Shown one piece after another: positions 8,113 through 15,946 of a stretch of 64,000 nucleotides of DNA (position 1 is its first letter; every line of letters starts with the position of its first letter). The position numbers and the translations under genes were made by a program. The DNA lies in NCBI GenBank assembly GCA_041649275.1, contig JBAZNL010000001.1:372001-436000 (forward strand), read 5' to 3'. Under the pieces are notes generated by a model that was given only the letters and a program-made list of their open reading frames with translations, was not told where the DNA came from and made no database searches. Origin of the DNA: Candidatus Izemoplasmatales bacterium. Its GTDB lineage: Bacteria > Bacillota_I > Bacilli_A > Izemoplasmatales > Hujiaoplasmataceae.

Positions 8113-8976
8113 TCAGAAGGTCATCAGGCCGGCGATGAACGCGACCATGCCGAGCACGAAGGTGTAGACGCTGAAATAGACGAGCTTCCCGGCGCGGAAG
8201 AGCCGGAAGATGAACTTGAGTGAGAAACGCGTCGCGATCAGACTGGCGGCGAGCGCGACCGCATAATACAGATACTGATGCACGTCGCCGGGATCGAACC
8301 CGAGGGTCGTCGGATCGGCGGCGATCTCGAGTCCGTAATACAGCGACGATCCGATGGACGCGGGAATGTAGATCATGAACGAGAAGATCAGCGCCGTCTC
8401 CATCGACAGCTTTCGTCCGAGGGCCGACGAGGTCGTGCTGCCGCTGCGGGACAGACCCGGGAGTATCGCGAACATCTGCGCGAGACCGATGTAGGTCGCA
8501 TCCCGGTACGTCACTTCCTGTCGTCCGTTATGGTAGGAGGCGTTGCGGACGAGGTACAGCGCGGTCGCAGTCGCGAGCAGGCCGAGACCGACGATGATCA
8601 TCGGGAATTCGGCGTAGACCGTTTCGATCCGCGATTTCAGGGTGAGACCGATGAGTCCGAGCGGAATCGAAGCGAGCGCGATCTTCATGCAATAGTGGAA
8701 TTCCGAGGCATAGAGCGCGCGATCAGCCGGCCGGATGACGTACCTGACGAAGCCGACGATCAGCCGGCCGATGGTCTTCCGGAAATGGATCACGATCGCG
8801 ACGAGCGAGCCGACGTTGACGACGATCAGGAACAGCATGCCCTGGTCGGTGTCGATCGAAAACAACGTCTGGGCGATCGCCACATGTCCCGAGGAAGAGA
8901 TCGGCAGGACTTCGGTGATTCCCTGGACGATGCCGAGGAGGATGTATTTGAGCAGGTCGAGAACGCTGAAGTCCAT
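8113..8976 (-). CDS. uppP: Undecaprenyl-diphosphatase, UppP/BacA family (copy 1)
   Basis: This integral membrane phosphatase recycles undecaprenyl pyrophosphate to the monophosphate carrier used for cell-wall and surface glycans. Both family signatures are present: ITEVLPISSSGH near the N terminus and LPGLSRSGSTT in the second half. About eight hydrophobic segments span 287 aa, the usual length. AAAGGAG lies 10 nt upstream of ATG. It follows a second uppP gene by 32 nt and was probably transcribed with it. The copies share the same layout but differ throughout, so the duplication is not recent. Confidence 0.92.
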   Translation of the reverse strand: MDFSVLDLLKYILLGIVQGITEVLPISSSGHVAIAQTLFSIDTDQGMLFLIVVNVGSLVAIVIHFRKTIGRLIVGFVRYVIRPADRALYASEFHYCMKIALASIPLGLIGLTLKSRIETVYAEFPMIIVGLGLLATATALYLVRNASYHNGRQEVTYRDATYIGLAQMFAILPGLSRSGSTTSSALGRKLSMETALIFSFMIYIPASIGSSLYYGLEIAADPTTLGFDPGDVHQYLYYAVALAASLIATRFSLKFIFRLFRAGKLVYFSVYTFVLGMVAFIAGLMTF

Positions 8977-9008
8977 GGTTGTCGACTCCTTTCAAGGGGT
9001 CAGGAACA

Positions 9009-9854
9009 CTAGCGGTGGATGATGAACAGGAGCAGGGACAGGGCGCCGGCGGCGAAGCACCACGTGCTGAAGAGGCGGAGTCGTCCCGATTTGAAGGCGT
9101 TGAAGACGAGGCGGTAGGCGATGAACGTCGCGACGGCCGCGGCGGCGCAGGCGACGACATAGCTCGAGATCGTCAGGGCGTCAGGCATGGATTCCGGCGT
9201 TTCGAGAAAATCGAGAACGGCGAACAGGAGCGATCCGACGGAGACCGGAATGTACATCATGAAACTGAAGCGGAGGGCCGTCTCCAGACCGATGCCGCGC
9301 CGGATGGCGGTCGCGGTGGTGGTGCCGGAACGCGATATGCCGGGGATCAGCGCGAAGGCCTGGGCCGTCCCGATCAGGGCGGCGTCGACGAACGAGAAGC
9401 CGGTGCGTCCGCGTCGGATCCGGAACGACGAAGTCATAAGCAAAATGGTCGCGGTCAGAAGCAGGCCGATGCCCGAAAGCAGCGTCCCGTAGGTCCCGAG
9501 CGCCGCGTCGATCGCATCCTTCAGGAGGAAACCGACGAGAGCGGCGGGAATCGAGGCGATGACGAGCTTCGCGGTGAACAGGAAGCCTTCACGCGCATCC
9601 TCGCGGCGCGAGGGAACGAAGACGAACTCGACCGTGTCGACGACCAGTCGCACGATGTCCTTCGCGAAGATGGCGAGGAAGGCGAGGAGCGAACCGGTGT
9701 TGATGACGATCTGGAACAGCAGGTTCTCGTCGATGTCGATGCCGAGCAGGGATACGAACAGTTCGACGTGCCCGCTCGAGGAGACCGGAAGGACTTCGGT
9801 GAATCCCTGGACGATGCCCAGGAAAACGTATTTGAGAAAATCGATCAATGCCAT
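9009..9854 (-). CDS. uppP: Undecaprenyl-diphosphatase, UppP/BacA family (copy 2)
   Basis: This is a paralog of the following gene with the same predicted reaction at the membrane. Signatures are FTEVLPVSSSGHVE and IPGISRSGTTT. I use ATG 9854 (281 aa), with AGAGG 10 nt upstream, rather than the in-frame GTG at 9866. The leader holds a GC-rich hairpin (CCGGGC / GCCCGG, 9878-9895) and no clear promoter, so read-through from the desulfoferrodoxin gene is possible. Adjacent uppP duplicates may differ in substrate (C55-PP versus other polyprenyl or phosphatidylglycerol phosphates) or give bacitracin tolerance; the sequence does not decide. Confidence 0.9.
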   Translation of the reverse strand: MALIDFLKYVFLGIVQGFTEVLPVSSSGHVELFVSLLGIDIDENLLFQIVINTGSLLAFLAIFAKDIVRLVVDTVEFVFVPSRREDAREGFLFTAKLVIASIPAALVGFLLKDAIDAALGTYGTLLSGIGLLLTATILLMTSSFRIRRGRTGFSFVDAALIGTAQAFALIPGISRSGTTTATAIRRGIGLETALRFSFMMYIPVSVGSLLFAVLDFLETPESMPDALTISSYVVACAAAAVATFIAYRLVFNAFKSGRLRLFSTWCFAAGALSLLLFIIHR

Positions 9855-9910
9855 TGGCTCCCACACCTCTCATGCATCCGGGCGTCGCAGCCCGGACCGT
9901 CTTGCATCTG

Positions 9911-9939
9911 AAAAGCGGCGGTTCAACGCGAACCGTCGC
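9911..9939 (-). terminator. Intrinsic terminator of the desulfoferrodoxin gene
   Basis: On the minus strand GCGACGGTTC / GAACCGCCGC (10 bp with one A-C mismatch, 5-nt loop) is followed by TTTT. Confidence 0.7.
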
Positions 9940-9963
9940 TGCCTTCGCTTTCGTCGATCCCGA

Positions 9964-10338
9964 TCATTTCAGCTCCGTGACCCAGAGCCCGTGCAGGTTG
10001 CAGAACTCGAAGACCTTGACTTCCTTGCCGGGTTCGACGGCGAAAGTTTTCGCCGGATGCTCTCCCGGTTCGAAGGTCTTGATCTGGAACGCATGGTCCT
10101 GGGCGACGAAGATCCACTGGATGTAGTGTTCGGGAGTCATCGGATGAAGGACGCTGCCGACCGTGACCTTGATCTGGTCCGGCGACAGCCGCTCCACGAC
10201 GGGGAGATGCTTCTCGTTTCCCAGATCGGTGGTCTTCGGTTGAAGCAGGGTCATCTCTTCGCCGCAGCAGGTCAGGGTCCCGCCACCATAGTACGTATAG
10301 ACGATGCGCTTGCAGTGCTTGCAATAGAAGATGTTCAT
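9964..10338 (-). CDS. Desulfoferrodoxin (two-iron superoxide reductase)
   Basis: This enzyme reduces superoxide to peroxide without making oxygen, typical of anaerobes. The N-terminal desulforedoxin-like centre I is intact (C6, C9, C24, C25 in YCKHC and TCCGEEM). Centre II shows the EKH motif (E42, K43, H44), His in VLHP and EHYI, and the Cys/His pair in FCNLHGLW. ATG 10338 has AAAGGAG 8 nt upstream and gives 124 aa, the family size; a longer frame upstream lacks support. A TATGAT -10-like site at 10380-10385 may be its promoter. It is the only oxidative-stress enzyme in this stretch. Confidence 0.93.
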   Translation of the reverse strand: MNIFYCKHCKRIVYTYYGGGTLTCCGEEMTLLQPKTTDLGNEKHLPVVERLSPDQIKVTVGSVLHPMTPEHYIQWIFVAQDHAFQIKTFEPGEHPAKTFAVEPGKEVKVFEFCNLHGLWVTELK

Positions 10339-10387
10339 GGATTCTCTCCTTTGTCGTCTTTTCTCGGATTCCATCGACTATCATAAC

Positions 10388-10425
10388 ACAAAATCGGAGT
10401 CGGGGATACATCCCGTCGCGATTTT
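10388..10425 (-). terminator. Probable terminator of the transketolase operon
   Basis: On the minus strand AAAATCG / CGATTTT forms an outer stem around CGGG / CCCG. The 3' arm itself supplies the T run. It begins 6 nt after the C-terminal transketolase subunit. Confidence 0.5.
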
Positions 10426-10430
10426 GACTT

Positions 10431-11369
10431 CTATTTGCGCGAAATCGCGCGTCGCGCGGCAGCCGCGATGTCGGCTTCCGTCATCCCGTATTCGGGGACG
10501 AGATAGGCGAGCTTCCCGACCTGCCCGAACCGGTCCTGGATGCCGATGGCCTCCATCGGCACGGGGCATTCGGCGACGATCGCCTCGGCGAGCGCCGAAT
10601 ACAGGCCGCCGACGACGTTGTGGTTCTCCGCGGAGACGGCGCAACGGGTCTTGCGGACCGATTTCACGACCGTCTCGCGATCGATCGGCTTGATCGTGTG
10701 GACGTTGACGACCTCCGCATCGATTCCTTCGGCGGCGAGGATCGCGCGCGCCTTGAGGGACTTGTCGACCATCATTCCCGAACAGAAGATCGTGACGTCG
10801 GAACCCTCCCTGACGACGTCCGCCTTGAACAGGTCGAAGACGTAGTCGTCCCTGAAGACGTCGGGGGTGACCTTCCGCCACATGCGGATGTAGACGACGC
10901 CGCGATGGGCGATGATCTGCGGGAGCGCCTTGACCAGCTGGGTGTTGTCGACGGGTTCGAAGATCACCACTTCGGGGATGCTCCGGACGACGCCGATGTC
11001 CTCGACCGACATGTGCGTTCCGCCGTTGAATTCGGCCGACAGCCCGGGGTCGGATCCGATGATCTTGACGTTCTGCTTGGCGTAGGCGCAGCTGATCGCG
11101 ATCTGATCGCAGACGCGCCGGGTCGCGAACGGGGTGAACGACGACGCGAACGGGATCATCCCATAGGACGAGAGGCCGGCGCAGACGCCGATCATGTTGG
11201 CCTCGGCGACGCCGACGTTGAAGGCGCGGTCGGGATACTTCTTGTGCAGCGGGGCGCGGCCGTTGGCCTTGGAGAGGTCGGCATCGACGACGCAGATGCG
11301 CTTGTCGGCGGCCATGTACTTGTCGAGTTCCAGGGCGAAGGCCTGGCGCATTTCCATGTTCTCGTACAT
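10431..11369 (-). CDS. Transketolase, C-terminal subunit (split enzyme)
   Basis: This subunit carries the pyrimidine-binding and C-terminal domains of a thiamine-diphosphate transketolase, which moves two-carbon units in the pentose phosphate pathway. NVGVAEANMIGVCAGL supplies the cofactor-activating Glu, and GGTHMSVEDIGVVRSIP matches transketolase. Length is about 312 aa. Start choice: ATG 11369, with AGGGTG 6 nt upstream; GTG 11378 is possible. It follows the N-terminal subunit by 10 nt. Such split transketolases are often poorly assigned and may act on other ketoses or in aromatic precursor synthesis. Confidence 0.9.
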   Translation of the reverse strand: MYENMEMRQAFALELDKYMAADKRICVVDADLSKANGRAPLHKKYPDRAFNVGVAEANMIGVCAGLSSYGMIPFASSFTPFATRRVCDQIAISCAYAKQNVKIIGSDPGLSAEFNGGTHMSVEDIGVVRSIPEVVIFEPVDNTQLVKALPQIIAHRGVVYIRMWRKVTPDVFRDDYVFDLFKADVVREGSDVTIFCSGMMVDKSLKARAILAAEGIDAEVVNVHTIKPIDRETVVKSVRKTRCAVSAENHNVVGGLYSALAEAIVAECPVPMEAIGIQDRFGQVGKLAYLVPEYGMTEADIAAAARRAISRK

Positions 11370-11379
11370 TCCGATCACC

Positions 11380-12186
11380 CTACTCCAGTTCCTTGAGAGC
11401 GGCCGCGACCTGCTCTTTGGAAATGTTGAAATTGTGGTTCGGGTAGCCCATCGCCTCGATGAACGAGACGCCCTTGCCCTTGATCGTATGGAGGATGATC
11501 ATCGTCGGGCGCTTGCGCGAACGCTTCGCCATGACGACGGCGCGGTCGATCGCGTCGACGTCGTGGCCGTCCTTCACGTCGATCACGTTCCAGCCGAAGG
11601 CAGCCCATTTGTCGACTAGAGGTTCGACGCGATTGATCGCGTCGGTGTCCCCGTCGATCTGGCAGCGGTTGTCGTCGGTGAAGGCGATCAGGTTGTTAAG
11701 ACCGGCGTTCGCGGCGAACATCCCGGCTTCCCAGACCTGGCCTTCCTGCGACTCGCCGTCGCCGATGATGGTGTAGATCCGCGCTCCGTCGCCGACGATC
11801 TTCGACGCCTTGGCGGCGCCGACGGCGGCCGAAAAGCCCTGCGCGAGCGACCCCGTGGTCATGTCGACGCCGGGCGTCAGGTTCATGTCGCAATGGCTCG
11901 GCAGCTTCGTTCCCGGCTGATTCAGCGTCAAGAGCAGCGCCTTGTCGAAATAACCCTTGTCGGCGAGTACGGCGTAGAGTGCCGGCCCGCTGTGGCCTTT
12001 GGAGATGATGCAACGATCGCGGCCCTCGAGTTTGGGATTCCGCGGATCGATCCGCATGTGCTTGTAGTAGAGGACGACGAGCGCGTCGACGATCGAGAGC
12101 GATCCGCCGATATGCCCGACGCCGAGGTGGCCGATCATATTTATGATCGACCTTCTGATTTCCTTCGCCTTTTCCTTGAAATCCAT
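11380..12186 (-). CDS. Transketolase, N-terminal subunit (split enzyme)
   Basis: This is the diphosphate-binding half of the split transketolase. The ThDP motif begins GDGESQEGQVWEA and continues to the Asn in FTDDNRCQ. GVGHIGGSLSIVDAL and SKGHSGPALYA are conserved substrate-channel segments. Length is 268 aa, normal for the N-terminal half. The ribosome site is weak (GGGGACATCC before ATG). Upstream is a GC hairpin (12228-12247) without a T run. The gene is therefore likely cotranscribed with the DUF2804/DUF1292-like pair, with that hairpin as a processing or attenuation point. Confidence 0.91.
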   Translation of the reverse strand: MDFKEKAKEIRRSIINMIGHLGVGHIGGSLSIVDALVVLYYKHMRIDPRNPKLEGRDRCIISKGHSGPALYAVLADKGYFDKALLLTLNQPGTKLPSHCDMNLTPGVDMTTGSLAQGFSAAVGAAKASKIVGDGARIYTIIGDGESQEGQVWEAGMFAANAGLNNLIAFTDDNRCQIDGDTDAINRVEPLVDKWAAFGWNVIDVKDGHDVDAIDRAVVMAKRSRKRPTMIILHTIKGKGVSFIEAMGYPNHNFNISKEQVAAALKELE

Positions 12187-12227
12187 GGATGTCCCCGCTT
12201 TCCTGTATGATGGTTCCGTTCTGGCAT

Positions 12228-12247
12228 GCCCCCCTCTTCATGGGGGC
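12228..12247 (-). other. GC hairpin between the DUF1292-like and transketolase genes
   Basis: GCCCCC / GGGGGC with an 8-nt loop and no following T run. It may be a processing site, an mRNA-stability element or a weak pause; nothing distinguishes these. Confidence 0.4.
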
Positions 12248-12253
12248 GTCTCC

Positions 12254-12559
12254 TCATTCTTCGGGCAGCGCGTTGAATGCCTCGAGGACCTCGTCGAAGA
12301 GGTCGTCGTCTTCGACCGTGGAGACATAGACCTCGCCGTCGTCGTCGCAGTCGAGTTCGAGCATGACCAGCCCGGCTTCCTCTTCGGTGACGTCCCTGCC
12401 GTCGATCTTGAGCAGTTCGAGGATGCCGTAGACGACGTCGTGCATCGGCATCGTGCCGAGCTGCGCCATTTCGAAGACGCGGCCGTCGTCGTCGGTCATG
12501 AGGATGTTGGCGACGTTGTCGTCGTCGAGGATCGCTTCGTAGATTTCCCTGTCGTTCAT
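12254..12559 (-). CDS. Small acidic protein, DUF1292-like
   Basis: A 101-aa, strongly acidic, cytoplasmic protein beginning MNDREIYEAI. The pattern of paired acidic and hydrophobic blocks (TDDDGRVFEMAQLG, LELDCDDDGEVYVSTVEDDD) resembles the DUF1292/YrzB family, whose function is unknown. GAGGAGGTTCACC before ATG is one of the stronger ribosome sites here, so the protein is probably abundant. It sits 11 nt after the DUF2804 gene. The family assignment rests on composition and layout, not on an alignment. Confidence 0.7.
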   Translation of the reverse strand: MNDREIYEAILDDDNVANILMTDDDGRVFEMAQLGTMPMHDVVYGILELLKIDGRDVTEEEAGLVMLELDCDDDGEVYVSTVEDDDLFDEVLEAFNALPEE

Positions 12560-12570
12560 GGTGAACCTCC

Positions 12571-13590
12571 TCAGTAATGATTCGTGATCTTTTCGGCAAA
12601 GCCGAGCAGATCCTTCACTTCGAGGCGCGAGCCGTCGTCGAGCACGACCCAGCCCGAATACCGGCCGAACACCTGATGGCCAAGATTCTTGATGATGACG
12701 AAATTGATGTCGTCCTGCCGGTCGAGGATCGGCGTCATCGTCAGTTCGAAGCGGCCGTCGTTGGACGTGAAGGTCCACGGTTTCGTGACGTCCGTCTCGT
12801 CCAGGCGGAACGTCACCTGGTCGAGCTTGTGGGCCTTCCCGTCGAAGAACATCATGTTCTCGGACGCCTTCGACGTGTCGCCGAAACCGTAGCCGATGTT
12901 GAAGCCGAAGCGCATGCCCGCCGCCAGGCCGGAGGCGCTTCCCCAATACCAGGTGTTCTTGTAGGTCCAGGCGCCACGGCCCCAGTCGAGGACGCCCCAG
13001 GAGGCGCCGGCAGGATAGGTGCGCACGGTATCGCCGATCTTCACGGTTCCCGTCGCCGGCATGCAGTTGATCTTCTGGTTCAGGTAGAACCGCGGCTTCT
13101 TCGTCTGCCACGGGGTTGCGATCACCATCGAGTCGTCGTCGGGGGCTTCGAGGCGGATGTCGGCCTCGAGGTCGCCCTCGGCGGAGAAGGACCGGATCAG
13201 GCAGTGAAGCCTTCGTCCGCGTTCGTCGCGGACGAAGTCGAAATCGAACTGCTTGTCGTGATAGCCGACGCTGCCGGCCGCGGACGAGGCGGGGAGTCCG
13301 AGCTTTCCGAAGGTGAACCATCCGATCTTGCTCTTGGCGAGATATGCGCCGGTCCTGAAGTCGAAGAAGTTCGCGCTCACGAGCGAACTGTAGCTCAAGT
13401 CGGCGATCGTGCAGGAGAATCCGAAGTCGTCCGTCAGGACGGCGTAATAATCCCATTCCTTGATGCGCCACGAGGACGCCTTCACGTCCTTCCGGGCATA
13501 CTCGAACATCATCCGCTTTGCGAATCCGGGATTCGCTAGGTGCCCGGACGCGTCGAACAGCGGAACTCTCTCCTTGATTTCGTTCTGCAT
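12571..13590 (-). CDS. DUF2804 domain-containing protein
   Basis: A soluble 339-aa protein with no signal peptide and many aromatic beta-strand segments. The beginning (NEIKERVPLFDASGHLANPG) and the middle (WGVLDWGRGAWTYKNTWYWG) match DUF2804, a family of unknown function whose fold resembles lipocalin-like hydrolases such as AttH/CrtC. GGAGGATGAGACG precedes ATG. A minus-strand TATAAT at 13626-13631 may start transcription of this gene and the genes after it. Its link with the transketolase subunits is by position only. Confidence 0.8.
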   Translation of the reverse strand: MQNEIKERVPLFDASGHLANPGFAKRMMFEYARKDVKASSWRIKEWDYYAVLTDDFGFSCTIADLSYSSLVSANFFDFRTGAYLAKSKIGWFTFGKLGLPASSAAGSVGYHDKQFDFDFVRDERGRRLHCLIRSFSAEGDLEADIRLEAPDDDSMVIATPWQTKKPRFYLNQKINCMPATGTVKIGDTVRTYPAGASWGVLDWGRGAWTYKNTWYWGSASGLAAGMRFGFNIGYGFGDTSKASENMMFFDGKAHKLDQVTFRLDETDVTKPWTFTSNDGRFELTMTPILDRQDDINFVIIKNLGHQVFGRYSGWVVLDDGSRLEVKDLLGFAEKITNHY

Positions 13591-13652
13591 CGTCTCATCC
13601 TCCGTCGGCTTGTCGTGCCGCTTTCATTATAACCCGAAACCGTGGCGGCGGA

Positions 13653-13678
13653 TAAAAAAATCAGTCCCGAAGGACTAA
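13653..13678 (-). terminator. Terminator of the YwaF-like gene
   Basis: On the minus strand AGTCC-TTCG-GGACT, a short stem capped by a stable UUCG tetraloop, is followed by GATTTTTTT. The TAG stop of the gene is part of the stem. Confidence 0.8.
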
Positions 13679-14460
13679 TCTTTGGCGGTTGCTTTCGTTT
13701 GGACTCTGCCGGCGGCGAACGCCTTGCGGATCAGCGACGGCAAAAACGGGAACAGGAGCAGGATGGCGGCGATCGCGAACATGAAGACCATGTACACGCC
13801 TCTGCCCATGTCGGTCAGAATGAACTGGAACGGACTGCCGTTCCCGGTGTTCAGGAACATCATGTCGGTGTCGAACATGGCGTTCGTGACGATCGCCATC
13901 AGCCCGAAACTGATCAGCGTGCCGTAGGCGATCGGATAGTCTTTCGCTTCCGGCTGGTACTCGCGGGAGAACAGCAGGTAAAGCGAGAAGAAGATCATCG
14001 TGCCATGATAGGCGAAGCTGATGTAGGGCAGGATGTTCTCGGTGATCATCTCCCAGCCATATGGGCCTCCGAGTACGGTCGCGGGATAGGCGAGCGTAAT
14101 CAATCCGGCGAGCAGACTGACGGCGAAGGTCGTCGGCAGGAAGAACCGACGGACCGTTCCCTTCGAAAAAGCGATGATCGGCATCAGATACAGCGAAAAG
14201 CTGCACAGCTGCATCGGAATGAAGTGGAGCGGGAAATACCCGTAGACGACGAAGGCATAGGTGTACTTGCAGGCTTCCAGGAACAGAAGGAAGATCGCGG
14301 TGATCTTCAGCACCCGACCGTGATCGTGTTTCCGGAAGACGGTGAAGAGCAGGACGAGAAGCGCGGCGATGACGGCGAAGGCGACGAGCATGCCGGTGAT
14401 GTGTTTCGGTCCGAAGACCTCGGGCGAGGCGTTCTCAAGCCCCAAAAAGTCGAAAACCAT
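13675..14460 (-). CDS. YwaF/TIGR02206-family membrane protein
   Basis: A 261-aa integral membrane protein with six or seven hydrophobic helices (e.g. GMLVAFAVIAALLVLLF and FLPTTFAVSLLAGLITLAYP). The region around YFPLHFIPMQLCSFSLYLMP is typical of YwaF-like proteins, which have no established function. ATG 14460 is chosen because GGAGG lies 6 nt upstream; an ATG 30 nt earlier lacks a ribosome site. It is monocistronic, with its own promoter and terminator. Confidence 0.82.
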   Translation of the reverse strand: MVFDFLGLENASPEVFGPKHITGMLVAFAVIAALLVLLFTVFRKHDHGRVLKITAIFLLFLEACKYTYAFVVYGYFPLHFIPMQLCSFSLYLMPIIAFSKGTVRRFFLPTTFAVSLLAGLITLAYPATVLGGPYGWEMITENILPYISFAYHGTMIFFSLYLLFSREYQPEAKDYPIAYGTLISFGLMAIVTNAMFDTDMMFLNTGNGSPFQFILTDMGRGVYMVFMFAIAAILLLFPFLPSLIRKAFAAGRVQTKATAKD

Positions 14461-14495
14461 GACGATCCTCCAAGATTGAAATACATGCAACCGCC

Positions 14496-14524
14496 ATTAT
14501 ACCGCCAACCGTCCGCAAAAACAA
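14496..14524 (-). promoter_or_regulatory. Promoter of the YwaF-like gene
   Basis: On the minus strand: -35 TTGTTT (14519-14524), 17-bp spacer, -10 TATAAT (14496-14501). Confidence 0.65.
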
Positions 14525-14529
14525 CCCTC

Positions 14530-14559
14530 AAAAAAAGAGTCGGGCGCATGGCCCGACTC
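14530..14559 (-). terminator. Intrinsic terminator of the acyltransferase-symporter operon
   Basis: On the minus strand GAGTCGGGC / GCCCGACTC (9 bp, 5-nt loop) is followed by seven T residues, 3 nt after the symporter stop. Confidence 0.88.
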
Positions 14560-14562
14560 GGT

Positions 14563-15945
14563 TCATTGGTTCTTATAGGCGACTTTCTTGCGCGAACGGA
14601 TCATCAGGATGACGAACACCACGAGCGAATAGCCAAGACAGCCGAGCAGCGTGATCCAGTTGTAGAGCACTTCGTTCGCGGTACCGTACCCCATCTGCGG
14701 CACCATCAGGATCGCGAACAGCGGGAGGGCGATCGTGATCGCGGTCCCTGATCCGAGCACGAGCTCCTCGGCGACCGGGGTCTCGAGGTTTCGGTCGAGG
14801 CCCTTCAGCAGGGCGATGCCGGTCGACGCGACGCCCGTCAGCATCCCGTACAGGGCGATGAAGTACTCGTCCTTGTGCTGGGTGTAGACGCGGTTCGTGA
14901 TGAACCGGGTGTAGAAGAACGTGGTGATGCCGCCGATCGTCGTGACGACGAGTAAAAGCCAGCCGTACTCGGAGAGGAAGCTCGCGGTGATCGTGAGCAC
15001 CGATCCGGCGATCATGTAGTTGAAGCAGGTGGAGCTGATGTTGGAAAGCAGATAGTTGTTCGTGATCAGATCGACCTGCGGACGCTTCTTCTGGACCGCC
15101 TTGAGGATCAGGCGGTACAGGACCGCATAGCCGATGCCGATGATGAAGTTGAAGCCCTCCATCAGGTTGTAGACGGTTCTGCCGATGCCGCCCAGTTCGG
15201 GTTTCAGGATCAGGTTGAACACGTACAGGGTGAGCCAGACGAGACCGTAGATGATCGAGATGATGACGATCTGCACGGTCAGGCCGTCGAGAGTGCTGAC
15301 TTCCTTCACGGTATCGATCTCGATCGTCGTCTTCTGGACCGACCTGTCGTCATATTGGGTGGGTTTGACGAACCCTTTTCTGCGGGCGAGGAGATTGATC
15401 GCGACGACGCCGACGATGCCGCCCCAGAGGAAGCCGAGGAAGGCGTACGAGGCGCCGAGCGAGGCGCCGTTGCCGCCGAGGAAGTCGTTCCACATGTTGC
15501 CGAAGCTGATCGCGAGTCCGGGTCCCTGGCCGAAGCCGAGGGCGAGAAGGATGCCGGAGCCGATGAACTTGTCCCCCCAGAAGAGCATCACCAGAAGCAC
15601 GCCGAGGAATCCCTGAAGGGCGTAGGTGCTGGTGATGATCATGCCCGTCGACCAGAGCTTGCGCTTCTGCTCGTTCTTCTTGTCGGGTTTTTTGAGCGAG
15701 AGCGAGATGAAGCCGAGCGCGAGGGCGTGATACACGATCGCCTCCATCACGTCGGTGTTGATCAGATTGACCGACGGCCAGATCGCGTTCACGATGAGCG
15801 AGACCGCGAGGCCGATGATGCCGCCCATGAGGGCCGTCGGAAGGACGATCTTGTTGATGACGGGAACCTTCGTCTTGACGATCTTGCCGACGAAAAGCAG
15901 AATGCCGATCAGAATCAGGTAAATCAGAACGTTCCATTTGTCCAT
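14563..15945 (-). CDS. ESS-family (GltS-like) sodium:glutamate-type symporter
   Basis: A 460-aa membrane carrier with about 11 hydrophobic segments. The loop LGFGQGPGLAISFGN and the glycine-rich GGNGASLGASYAFLG resemble the re-entrant loops of the sodium:glutamate symporter family, so a carboxylate or amino-acid substrate is likely. AAAGGAG lies within the end of the upstream gene, and ATG begins 1 nt after that gene's TGA, so translation is coupled. Substrate is inferred from the family only. Distant relatives also carry other organic anions. Confidence 0.7.
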   Translation of the reverse strand: MDKWNVLIYLILIGILLFVGKIVKTKVPVINKIVLPTALMGGIIGLAVSLIVNAIWPSVNLINTDVMEAIVYHALALGFISLSLKKPDKKNEQKRKLWSTGMIITSTYALQGFLGVLLVMLFWGDKFIGSGILLALGFGQGPGLAISFGNMWNDFLGGNGASLGASYAFLGFLWGGIVGVVAINLLARRKGFVKPTQYDDRSVQKTTIEIDTVKEVSTLDGLTVQIVIISIIYGLVWLTLYVFNLILKPELGGIGRTVYNLMEGFNFIIGIGYAVLYRLILKAVQKKRPQVDLITNNYLLSNISSTCFNYMIAGSVLTITASFLSEYGWLLLVVTTIGGITTFFYTRFITNRVYTQHKDEYFIALYGMLTGVASTGIALLKGLDRNLETPVAEELVLGSGTAITIALPLFAILMVPQMGYGTANEVLYNWITLLGCLGYSLVVFVILMIRSRKKVAYKNQ

Positions 15946-15946
15946 G

